From Teratosphaeria epicoccoides (lineage: Eukaryota > Ascomycota > Dothideomycetes > Mycosphaerellales > Teratosphaeriaceae), in assembly GCA_021401465.1 (NCBI GenBank), contig JADDMT010000002.1, positions 372,001-436,000 on the forward strand: 64,000 bases of DNA, written 5' to 3'. The translations under genes and the position numbers were made by a program. This document shows positions 56,078-64,000 of this stretch, piece by piece. Every line of letters begins with the position of its first letter. The first letter of the stretch is position 1. The notes below the pieces were generated by a model that saw only the letters and a list, made by a program, of their open reading frames with translations, was not told the DNA's origin and searched no databases.

Positions 56078-57517
56078 CAGTATGCTGCCATTGCTGTCAC
56101 GTCGTCAAGGTCTGTCTCGGTGTTTTGTCAGACCATCGCCGTGGAGACATGCGCGTGGTAACCGCAGCGATTTAACTGCGTTACAGATTGCGAAGGAATG
56201 CTCAGAACCAGACTCCGTGCACTCCAACCACCAATACTCTGCAGATATTTGTCAAGCATTGCGCCCAGCGCAAGGACAGGAGGGCATGGCTTCCGTTAAG
56301 TAATGTGGGTTCAAATTAACGTCGGACCATCGCGAATGACATTCCGAATCAGTCGTGCATCATCTGAAGCAATTGAGCTTGCCGAGGGTGAAGCGGAATG
56401 GCGCTCTTCGCACTCCGTGCTTGTCAACTATGATGCCACCTCCTGCTCGCTTGTTAAATCGACACAATTGGACACGCGATATCTTCTATGATTTACCTGC
56501 GTGCTTTCCCCCGAAGCCTTTGACCCATTGGAATGGCATAATGACCAGCCAACTATCCGTCCCTTCGTACTCGATGCGTCGGAATGCAGAAACTTTGAGC
56601 AGTTTTGTCGCGCGTTTGTCGCGTTTCTGATAGGGGATTTGTGGCGGGGACTTGTAATCAAGATGTAGGGGCTGGAGGCTGGACAGCTTCGGTGTACATG
56701 TACGCGAGAATGTGTGGGAGCTCAAGCATGGGCCGTGCAAAGCTGGGCCGTCGTCATAATGGGGACACATCGACAGGGGCTTGAGTCTTGGTACGACGAA
56801 ACTTGAAAAGTTCAGCTCTTGGCGTGTGCAGTTGAACTTCCACATCACCAGTAAACGCTGCCGTCATCAGTTGATGTCCCAATTACCTTCCGAATTCTAC
56901 AAATCAGACGCCCACTTCGCCATTACGCGCTGGCATGTCCGCCACCTACATGTACCTTATGGACTTCTCCATCACCCAATGACTTCCTTGGCACCGGCTA
57001 ACTTCCCTGACATCTCGTCTGGGCACCACTCCGCTGGCATCGACCTCTCGAGCACGCGTCAAATACGTCTTTGGCAAGCTGTCCGGCACTGGCATCCTGA
57101 CGGTCAGTTGTGTAGGAAGCTTTACACACTCACCAGTATCATAGCTCTTGAGCGCCGAGCTCTTTCTTGAAGTTCCGGCTTCACACAAAGCGATCCTGCG
57201 CCCGACCAGGGCAGCCCGCCATGGGCGATCGGCAGCGGCGCTGTTCATACTCTTGATCTCAGGACATTCGATGGTATTGAAGGCAGCATTTCGTACACTC
57301 TACCATGTCCACAAGCTCGTGGTCGCAGCAGCGGCGAAGCGTGGTGCTGGAAGTGCGGAGGGAAGATGCAGCGCCGTCAGGCTGAGATTTCGGGACGACG
57401 TTTAGGTGAGAGACGAAGGGGACGGGAGACTCGAGACTGAGGTCAAAGTCGCACCGCAGTGGTGTTCGCGGGTGGTCACGAAATTCTATTTCGCATCGGC
57501 TCAGTATGGTAGGCGCG
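56078..57517. other. intergenic, one doubtful minus-strand frame
   Basis: 1.4 kb. A minus-strand frame at 57248-56946 contains a good intron-like element (GTGAGT donor near 57140, AACTGAC branch and CAG), but no consistent protein results from splicing it. Otherwise nothing is supported. Confidence 0.4.
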
Positions 57518-58516
57518 TCACCCTGGTACCGTACGCCTGCCTTGCATCACGTCTTGCCATTCCTTTCCAGCCATCGCCTGCTTGGCATAGCGCTGCAGCT
57601 GTGCCGGAATCATGTCGTCCCTCTTGATGTCAAGCATCCTCGCTACGAAAACGACCACATGCGCGTCAAGGGCACTCGGCCGGTCAAGCCCAAAGAGGTA
57701 TCCTGTCGTGGAGGCCTCTAGATTGGACACCAGTTTCGACACAAATTGATGGGTATACGCCTCATTCTTCTTGGCAGCTTCCGGCGCTAGAGCCGCGAGT
57801 TTGTCTTTGTCGAGTCTACGTTGCATGTCAACGACATGATGAACATTAACCAGGATCGCTACCTCTACTCACCGCTTCAGCTTGAGTTCTACGGCTGCTT
57901 TGTACTTGTCGCTCACACCAGCCACTAATCTGTCTTGCAGTAGTTTTTTGGAGCCCTCGACACTCTGCGGTTTACCAGCAAAGGTGAAGGAGAAGAAGCT
58001 GACTTCGTGCAGATCCGAGAGCATCTGCTTCAGCTGATCTCCATGGGATAGCGGAATCATGTTTGGGTAGTACTGCGAGAGGTACTTGGTAATTTCCACA
58101 CTGTCTGGTATTGGCTTCTCTCGAGATGCCAGGGCCGCAAGTGCTGGGACCTGTTGCGATGGTCAGTCAGTCAGTCTCGCTAGAGGCGAGAAGATCGTGC
58201 CTCTCCATTGGCGTTGATATCCTGCATCATCGTCAGCACAGATCAAGCGTGCGCATGACATCCTACGCTGGAACATACACACAGATAATGCTCGCTGAGC
58301 TGCTCTTTCGTGCGGAGGATGTCCACTGATTGCTCCTTCAGTCGGATCTCACGGGCTGGATCTTGAGCGGCGCCTCGGAGAGCGAAAGCATAGCGAACCA
58401 TCTAAAATCGGCCGTTAAGATCCAGTCGTCTCAGACATGGTCAAGGTTCAATATACTATTGAGCATATGGAGTACTCGAAGTGGTACAAGATGTGAGTAG
58501 GATCGTGGGCCGTCAT
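57518..58516 (-). CDS. glutathione S-transferase-like protein with five exons
   Basis: Minus-strand exons 58516-58457, 58401-58279, 58221-58201, 58150-57873 and 57815-57518 give 259 residues; all phases agree. The joined N-terminal thioredoxin-like domain reads ILYHFEYSICSIMVRYAFAL, VDILRTKEQLSEHYL, then DINANGEVPALAALASREKP and IPDSVEITKYLSQYYP (the conserved VPAL cis-Pro and the S of the glutathione-binding turn). A helical C-terminal domain follows, ending YLFGLDRPSALDAHVVVFVA with the N-capping Asp. Exon 3 has only 21 nt (DINANGE). The intron after it starts with GC instead of GT (58200-58199); without splicing a TAG follows within eight codons. The family conjugates glutathione or acts as a peroxidase. 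The substrate is unknown. Confidence 0.85.
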
Positions 58517-59030
58517 GATCAGGATCGACTTTAATGCGAGACAATTGACACTAATAGATATCGGGCTCGACGCACCGCTGCGCGCTGGGAATTCGGTATG
58601 CAATAAGAACGAGACTGTTGCACTCAGAATTCAGTGTATGCCTCATTGAGCTTCTTTGTCGATGATGCAGGTCGGCTTTCGGGAAATTGCAATGACGAAC
58701 ATGAACCTGAAAGCTTCCAGGTCCCTTCCATCTCGTGTTGCACGAAGGGGCGCAATTACCGTAAAACAGCTTTATTATCTTGATGACTGGGCGCGTCTTG
58801 GTAAGTTCAACCCATCGGCGAAATCACGGATACACCAGCACACGTAGTAATGCTAATTGTATGGCTTTGGTATTCTAGCGCCAGTACAGTACATGATAAA
58901 CGCCTGCATATTCCATTGACCACACTCGACTGAGCTCCTGGTCTTCAGATCGCCGTACAGGGTAGACCACCATGACAGAGTAGCTGAACCGGACTCCTGT
59001 ACCTTATTTGCGGTGCATTCCGGCCCGCGC
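58517..59030. other. spacer between GST and kinase genes
   Basis: About 510 bp between the GST start and the kinase stop, both on the minus strand. No gene seen. Confidence 0.5.
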
Positions 59031-60359
59031 TCAGGCTTCGTGGGCTTTCATCGCCTCCTTCGCCATGTTCATCGCGGACGGTCTCTTCCACCAATTCGGA
59101 TAGATGGCCCACATTACCGCAGCGGTCAGGCGAGTCCCATAACGTGAGCCACATGCAACAAATTCATTCCTGTACTCGTAGATGCTTCGGTCCGGCTGGA
59201 GTAGGAGACGACAAACAGCATGGATCGTAGCCCCCATCTGCCAGATATCTGTCTCCGGGCCATAGCGCGTATTGTTGCGGCCCGCCATCTGTGGAATACC
59301 CTCGGGAGGATACCAGTCTGGCGTGCCACACTCCTGCAGCCTAGGGTGTTCCATGCCGAGTATGATGTCTGACCGGGTAATCGCACAGCCGAAATCTCCA
59401 ATTGTGATGACTGGATGCTTACTTTTGCGATGGCCAGAGGAGAGGAAAACGTTACAAGGTTTCAGGTCCAAGTGACAGATGCTGTTCCAGTCTTCAATCT
59501 TCTTGTTCTTAGCAACGTCCTGAACGCCATGGTGGAGGAATGCCAAGCCCTTGGACACACTGATGAGAATGTGCCAGACGAAGTCCTCCTTGAGATGCTG
59601 TCCCTTGCGTCGGTGGGCCTTCAGCACACTCTCGAGGTTCCCTTGGTCACAGTACTCCAAGATGAAGCTCACGAAGCCGAGTCGCTCTTCCCAGAGATAC
59701 TCGACCATCACGTTCAGGTGCTTCGGGCGTTGCCAAGCAATGCGCCGCAACGCAGAAAGTTCAGCGCGTGCCCTCTTCTCGCGCGTCCTGCCCGAAGCAC
59801 CGTCGATCTTCACACGCTTCTCGATGTAGAGCTTGCCAGACTTCTTAACCAGGTTCACTGCTTCGGACATGCCACCAGTGTTCAGTTTCTTGACGAAAGA
59901 ATAGCCCTTCACAGGAATGGCGTCAGCACTATCCTTGCGCTGTTGACGATCGCGACCCCGGAACAGATCAGCGAGTGGGCCCAGGAGGTTGTCCTTGAAA
60001 TGGACATGCTTCTTCTTCGTTCCATGAGCTCCGCCTTGCTGCAGGGCTTGCTTGGCCTGCTCGACTTCCAAGCGGGTGCGCGGGCTGATTCTCATGCCAC
60101 CCCTGCTGATAGGGTGCCGAGTAACCACGGCGGGACCGTGGGCTGCGCCAAAAAGATGCCGTGTTCCACCATATGTCATAGGCGCGAAGCCATGCTGCGG
60201 AGGTGGTCTGGCAGTCGCGTAGGAGACGGAGTTTCTTCTGGCATTTTGATATGGTATGTCCGGGTAATCGAAGCCGGCCGGGCGGGCCAAATGTGGCGGG
60301 TATGGTCCATAGCCATCCAGAGACCTTGCACGTTGGCGTTGGGGAGCGTACATTATCAT
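59031..60359 (-). CDS. protein kinase with atypical glycine loop
   Basis: A single minus-strand frame of 442 residues (a second Met follows two codons later). Residues 1-145 are Pro/Arg/His-rich and disordered. The kinase domain spans about 150-435: a degenerate nucleotide loop (KKLNTGGMSEAVNLV, lacking GxGxxG), a probable Lys in LYIEKRV, hinge-region FILEYCDQGNLESVL, catalytic HLDLKPCNVFL (Asp and Asn present), metal-binding GDFGCAI, activation-segment end CGTPDWYPPE and DIWQMGATIHAV. The HLDLKPxN and GTPDWYPPE forms place it near NEK-like or fungal-specific kinases. It is probably active because the Lys, Asp, Asn and DFG are kept. No membrane segment or targeting signal is visible. Confidence 0.88.
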   Translation of the reverse strand: MIMYAPQRQRARSLDGYGPYPPHLARPAGFDYPDIPYQNARRNSVSYATARPPPQHGFAPMTYGGTRHLFGAAHGPAVVTRHPISRGGMRISPRTRLEVEQAKQALQQGGAHGTKKKHVHFKDNLLGPLADLFRGRDRQQRKDSADAIPVKGYSFVKKLNTGGMSEAVNLVKKSGKLYIEKRVKIDGASGRTREKRARAELSALRRIAWQRPKHLNVMVEYLWEERLGFVSFILEYCDQGNLESVLKAHRRKGQHLKEDFVWHILISVSKGLAFLHHGVQDVAKNKKIEDWNSICHLDLKPCNVFLSSGHRKSKHPVITIGDFGCAITRSDIILGMEHPRLQECGTPDWYPPEGIPQMAGRNNTRYGPETDIWQMGATIHAVCRLLLQPDRSIYEYRNEFVACGSRYGTRLTAAVMWAIYPNWWKRPSAMNMAKEAMKAHEA

Positions 60360-61847
60360 TTTTTGGTGTACTTAAAGATGTCGATGCGTCCGAGGTCAAA
60401 TCTCGCCCTTGAATGCACCACGCAGGTGCTGCTGACGGAAACTGTACAGGATGACGACTGTGATTTCAGCGTCCGCCGCCTTGCCTGTTGGTTCCAGCGA
60501 TCTGATTCGCCTGCGAAAACTCGATTGAATAAAGTGCGGTTGCGGACTTCGAAGGGGAGAGGAATGGGAAAGATCGTGGTGTAGCGGAAAATGTGCTGTA
60601 TCGAAGAAGTGTTACAAGGACGCAGCGCGGTCTGACTTACGTGTTTGGCACATTCGCATGTGAAAGTCGAGAGAGTTGTGAAGACGTGGTCGATGACTCT
60701 CGAAGCACGATAGAAAAATTATTGTCTCGCGTGCATCCACCGAGCATTCACACATCTGTCACGGCCTCCTCCGCCTTCTTCTCCCGGGATGATGTATGAG
60801 CGGCTGGGGAATAGCGTCAGGCAAAGGAATTGCTCGTTCGCCTTTGGGCTGCTGCATCGTATCTTTGATTCGCTCCAGACTGGACACTCTCGGACGCGTG
60901 AGCATGCCACACCAGGGCCGTGATCAGCACAAAGCGCAATGCTGAGACGTGGCTGGACTGGTGGAAGACTCGGTTGTAAATGCACTGCTGAGCTTCAAAG
61001 GCCAACATCTTTGCACAGAAATTCACTACAATCGCAGCGTCCGGCCAACAGGACCATCGAAAGGTGCCTCCTCTGCCTCCGCCTCCTAGCTGAAAGGCAA
61101 CGGCCGGCCGTGGTCAAGAGCACAGGCTCACCACACGAGCCACGGGTCAGGATGAAAACGTCGTCGGCGAAGACTGTTCTGCGGCTGGATTTTGTTGTCA
61201 ATGAGTTTCCGCACACACGACGCGGAGACGCGATGCAGAGATGCAAGAGGCGACAGATATTGCTTTTTCCTTGACCTCGTATAAAGCATTCGGCGCCATA
61301 ATGAGGGGGCGGTTGAGAGTAGCTTGATGAAGGTTCTCCCATCTCCTGACTCGTCAAACGATCGATCGCTGCGACCAAGGCGACGCTGTTAGCAGTCAAA
61401 GACAAGAACACAACAAATGTGGAACGCAAGACCGGGCTCTTGATCAAACACAGTCGAGCATATTGGCCGGGGCAGCAATCGCCCAAACCGCAAGTTCGAT
61501 GCCTTGAGCCGTGCAGGCTGATTCTCCTCGAACAGCAGTACAAGGTCGCGAGGGACCAGTCATATTTCCTTCGTCGATAAACTCGGATTCGTTCACGCAC
61601 AAGCGAGCCCAAGTCCCCGTCGCCATGCCGAGGAATATCCCCAATCTGGCATCTGGTCCTCAGTCCAGACCTTGATCTGTCTTCGTACACACGCTTGCCA
61701 GTAATTGTGACGTGGGTGGTTATCGCGTGCATGGCCTCGCGTGGGCTATGCTCGAACAGTAGAAGAGAGTGGAGTTGCGGCTTCGACGAACCTTCGACCT
61801 TGTGAGTACTTATCGCTGTCACTCGTTTCTGCAGCACGCACGTCAAG
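60360..61847. other. intergenic with one possible membrane-protein remnant
   Basis: About 1.5 kb. See the entry at 61290-61700 for overlapping open frames; nothing else is supported. The right end (61700-61847) is the leader of the secreted-protein gene. Confidence 0.4.
61290..61700 (-). other. possible membrane-protein coding remnant, two frames
   Basis: On the minus strand one frame gives GIFLGMATGTWARLCVNESE, TAVRGESACTAQGIELAVWA and then a stop after MLDCV. Another, overlapping frame just downstream gives a hydrophobic VLRSTFVVFLSLTANSVALV segment. Together they look like consecutive parts of a small tetraspan-type protein separated by an intron or frameshift. No splice site pair fits well, so this is a weak call. 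Confidence 0.25.
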
Positions 61848-62604
61848 ATGGGTCGTTTGAGGACGACACTCGCTATGACAGCGCTCGCGGCGACCAGTAC
61901 TTGGGCCCGTATAACGATTCCGGCGGTAGACGGCAGTCTGCCAGCGCCTCAGGAGAACGGCTGTGCAGCGGGATATCGGCCGGGGAACCACACAACGCTC
62001 GATACCGTACCATATTCATATGGTAAGTCCACATGGCAGGAGGATACAATCTGGCCGGAATAAGTCACTGACCGTTGGTGTCTCACGCTGCGCAGAGCAG
62101 GTGCTGTCAACCGTCGGCAACTACACCGACCTTACATGGTCTGGATCTCCAGCAAATACCGTGCAGACGAACAACACGGATGCTTTCGACACCAACAATT
62201 GGACGCCAGGCAGTGGTCGATTCTACGACTTCGCAGGCGCTCATTTCATTGAGACGATTACACAACACCAGAAACCTAACAGCGGCGCGTACGTGCAGGT
62301 GCATACCGTTGCGCCACGTCGATTACCGAGCTACAGTACCGTAGAAGTGTACTCTGGATTCGACGCACAGTTCTGGGTCCCAGTGTGTGACGGCAGAGCG
62401 ACGGCCGTTAACTTCACTATCAACTTCTGTTCGACTAATGTGGCCGCAGCAACTCAATTTTTCGACAAGATGCACTCCATGGCTGCCATGAGGGTTGGGC
62501 AGCTCTTAGGAGGCAACGAGTTCACCAGCTGCGAGGACCTTGGTGTCCGCAGCTATTTGAAGCGTGCTTTGCAAAATCTGTCAGCGCCCCCTCGTGGTGG
62601 ATGA
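61848..62604 (+). CDS. secreted protein of unknown function (227 aa)
   Basis: Exons 61848-62022 and 62096-62604 (intron 73 bp, GTAAGT donor, CACTGAC branch) give 227 residues. The N-terminus (MGRLRTTLAMTALAATSTWA) is a signal peptide with likely cleavage after TWA. The mature chain has four Cys (NGCAAG, VPVCDG, NFCSTN, SCEDLG), several N-glycosylation sites (NHT, NYT, NNT, NFT, NLS) and Trp/Tyr-rich segments such as NYTDLTWSGSPANTV. No membrane anchor or GPI signal is visible, and I recognise no enzyme motif. It is probably an extracellular glycoprotein. The position of the stop shortly after a hydrophilic PPRGG end is plausible, but a further intron cannot be excluded. Confidence 0.72.
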
Positions 62605-63214
62605 TGGTGCATTGACTGATCCTGCCCTGACTTTTGCTCATAGAATGGCTGCCGCGAGGGATGCGAGTGGAAGAATAGCCTCCCGGCAGCATCATGTATC
62701 ATGATCGGCGAGTTGGTGCAATCCATGTTAATTGAGCCTGTAGTCTCGAAATTGCATGGGAAGGGTTAGACATTGATTGATGCGCTGTACTGAGGGACTT
62801 GAAAAGCTGTTGTTGCTCTGGGCTCTCTTGTCGACCACTGAATCGTAATGCTCCGGTAGTTGTTCCGCGGGCATATGTCGCAACATCTAGTCAACAAGAT
62901 TGGTTGTAAGTCGCGAGACCAGAACGGCCAGAACGGTCAATCAGGGGGTGGTGGCCTGAGTCCATAACGCTGGTGTCGAAATGATGTTGACAGAAGAGCG
63001 CAATGCCGGCAACCACGACCCAGCCCCGTGGGTGAAAAGGGAAGGCACGCCAAGCTGCCTGAACAATCCCGAGACCGGACTTCCACAGGCGTCCAATCGC
63101 TTCTACTTCGTGTTTCACATGGTCTGCGCGTTTGCAGCGTGCGTCATCAACACCATTTTCCGTAACTCTGGGACCGACTTCAAAACATCCCAACTTCTCC
63201 ACACCGCGTGCAAT
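62605..63214. other. spacer before the F-box gene
   Basis: About 610 bp. The frame that leads into the F-box gene is open upstream to 62981, but its residues lack family character, so the ATG at 63215 is preferred. Confidence 0.45.
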
Positions 63215-64000
63215 ATGGAGGCGTCGTTGCTCGCACAAAAGGGCATACCGCGTCTTGATGCCCTGCCGGAGGAGCTTGTCTCGGGCATCAGCTACCGCCT
63301 CGATTGCGACGACATTGCTTCCCTCCGCTTGACTTGCAAAGCACTCGAGGCGGGCACTTTCTTCCAGTTTCGGAAAGAGTACTTCTCACGGAGAGCTTTC
63401 CTCCTGACTAGCGAGTCGCTGCGGATATTGAACGGAATCGCGAGCAGTGAGCGTCTGCGCCATCATCTGAGAGAGGTGTATCTTGTCGCAGGCTACTTCC
63501 CGACTCGCGCTATCGCTGGCCACACCTGTGGCTTCGCGCCCACGACGAGACGTAAGTCTGTCGATCAGAAGGCGATGTTCTGTCTACAACGTTTCCTGAC
63601 CTGAAATCTTGCTCTATGCAGAGAGAGAGGCTTATATTACTTACGCGATCGACCAGAGGCATCTCAAGAAGACTCGCGAGGACCTACGCAAGATCTCTGA
63701 AGCCTTCGGGAAGCTGCGTGGACTCGAAGCATTGACATTGTGTGACACTTCTGAGCGTGTCCCACTGGACGTCGATATTGCAGGCGTGAGTCTGGGAGGC
63801 ATGGAAACTCATCCATTCGGGATTATTGCTGACCATGTGCCTCCTCGAAAGTATCGCAAGTTCGGCCGTAGGACGTCAAGCAATCCTTCGTTCGATCTCG
63901 GCTTCTTCTCTCACGTGTGGCGAACACTGCTCTCGGCCGTTGCTACTAGTGGCATCAGTACTCTAGCCGAGATTAAAACGAGTGCGAGCCAAGCCCATGG
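63215..64000 (+). CDS. F-box domain protein, 3' end outside the window
   Basis: Exon 1 63215-63551 and exon 2 from 63622 (intron 70 bp, GTAAGT donor) are in phase and remain open to the window end, at least 238 residues. The F-box occupies about residues 12-50: IPRLDALPEELVSGISYRLD then CDDIASLRLTCKALEAGTFF. The rest is a helical, partly leucine-rich region (LRKISEAFGKLRGLEALTL, VWRTLLSAVATSGISTLAEI) as in fungal F-box proteins with degenerate repeats. Such proteins dock onto Skp1 in SCF ubiquitin ligases and select substrates through the C-terminal part. A longer N-terminus from 62981 is possible but poorer. The partner is unknown. Confidence 0.8.

Noticed and set aside
60995..61846. A 283-codon minus-strand frame
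   Set aside because: Composition is Arg/Cys/Ser-rich without a fold, and a rival frame overlaps it; treated only as a weak remnant.

Overview
The window is nuclear DNA of a filamentous ascomycete. Most genes carry short GT-AG introns (about 49-125 bp) with CTGAC/CTAAT-type branch sites. Gene content is typically fungal: a Zn2Cys6 regulator, a kynurenine 3-monooxygenase, an RGS-LOV photoreceptor, secreted cysteine-rich proteins, and F-box/2EXR-like families common in Dothideomycetes. A Dothideomycete (Capnodiales/Mycosphaerellales-like) is my best guess from protein flavour alone. No plasmid, phage, CRISPR or rRNA features were seen and I could not call any tRNA. All exon joins are mine, built from frame continuity, splice consensus and protein-family fit.

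Left part (1-16 kb): a broken 2EXR-like gene (-), an MFS transporter (+), a Zn2Cys6 regulator (+), an adenosine-deaminase-like enzyme (-), a small orphan (+), a low-complexity protein (-), the cornichon cargo receptor ERV14 (-), N-myristoyltransferase (-) and a 5'-truncated, broken N-acyl-D-amino-acid deacylase (+).

Middle (16.7-31 kb, visibly richer in G/C-ending codons): a secreted protein, a divergent pair of kynurenine 3-monooxygenase and methionine aminopeptidase 1 whose first introns both hold 7-bp tandem repeats, two candidate small secreted cysteine-rich proteins with homopolymer-rich introns, a Pro/Gln-rich protein, and mitochondrial ribosomal protein uS8m with a roughly 200-residue insertion holding three internal repeats. 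A short secreted-peptide frame cut by TGA follows.

Right part (31.9-64 kb): a degraded GMC oxidoreductase directly in front of an intact mitochondrial FAD/NAD oxidoreductase; a SANT/Myb-like protein; a 12-bp minisatellite in a long spacer; a 6-phosphogluconate-dehydrogenase-like enzyme; the mitochondrial tRNA t6A enzyme QRI7; an SDR; an RGS-LOV-PAS protein; an NTO1/BRPF-like PHD protein; a cystinosin-like PQ-loop transporter; a 2EXR-like exon; a glutathione S-transferase with a GC-AG intron and a 21-nt exon; an atypical protein kinase; a secreted protein; and an F-box gene running off the right edge.

The genes form no single pathway. Housekeeping functions (secretion, N-terminal protein processing by MAP1 and NMT, mitochondrial translation and tRNA modification, chromatin) are interspersed with accessory secreted proteins and three decayed genes. 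The most unusual items are the expanded uS8m, the RGS-LOV-PAS protein, the cysteine-rich secreted candidates and the pseudogenes.
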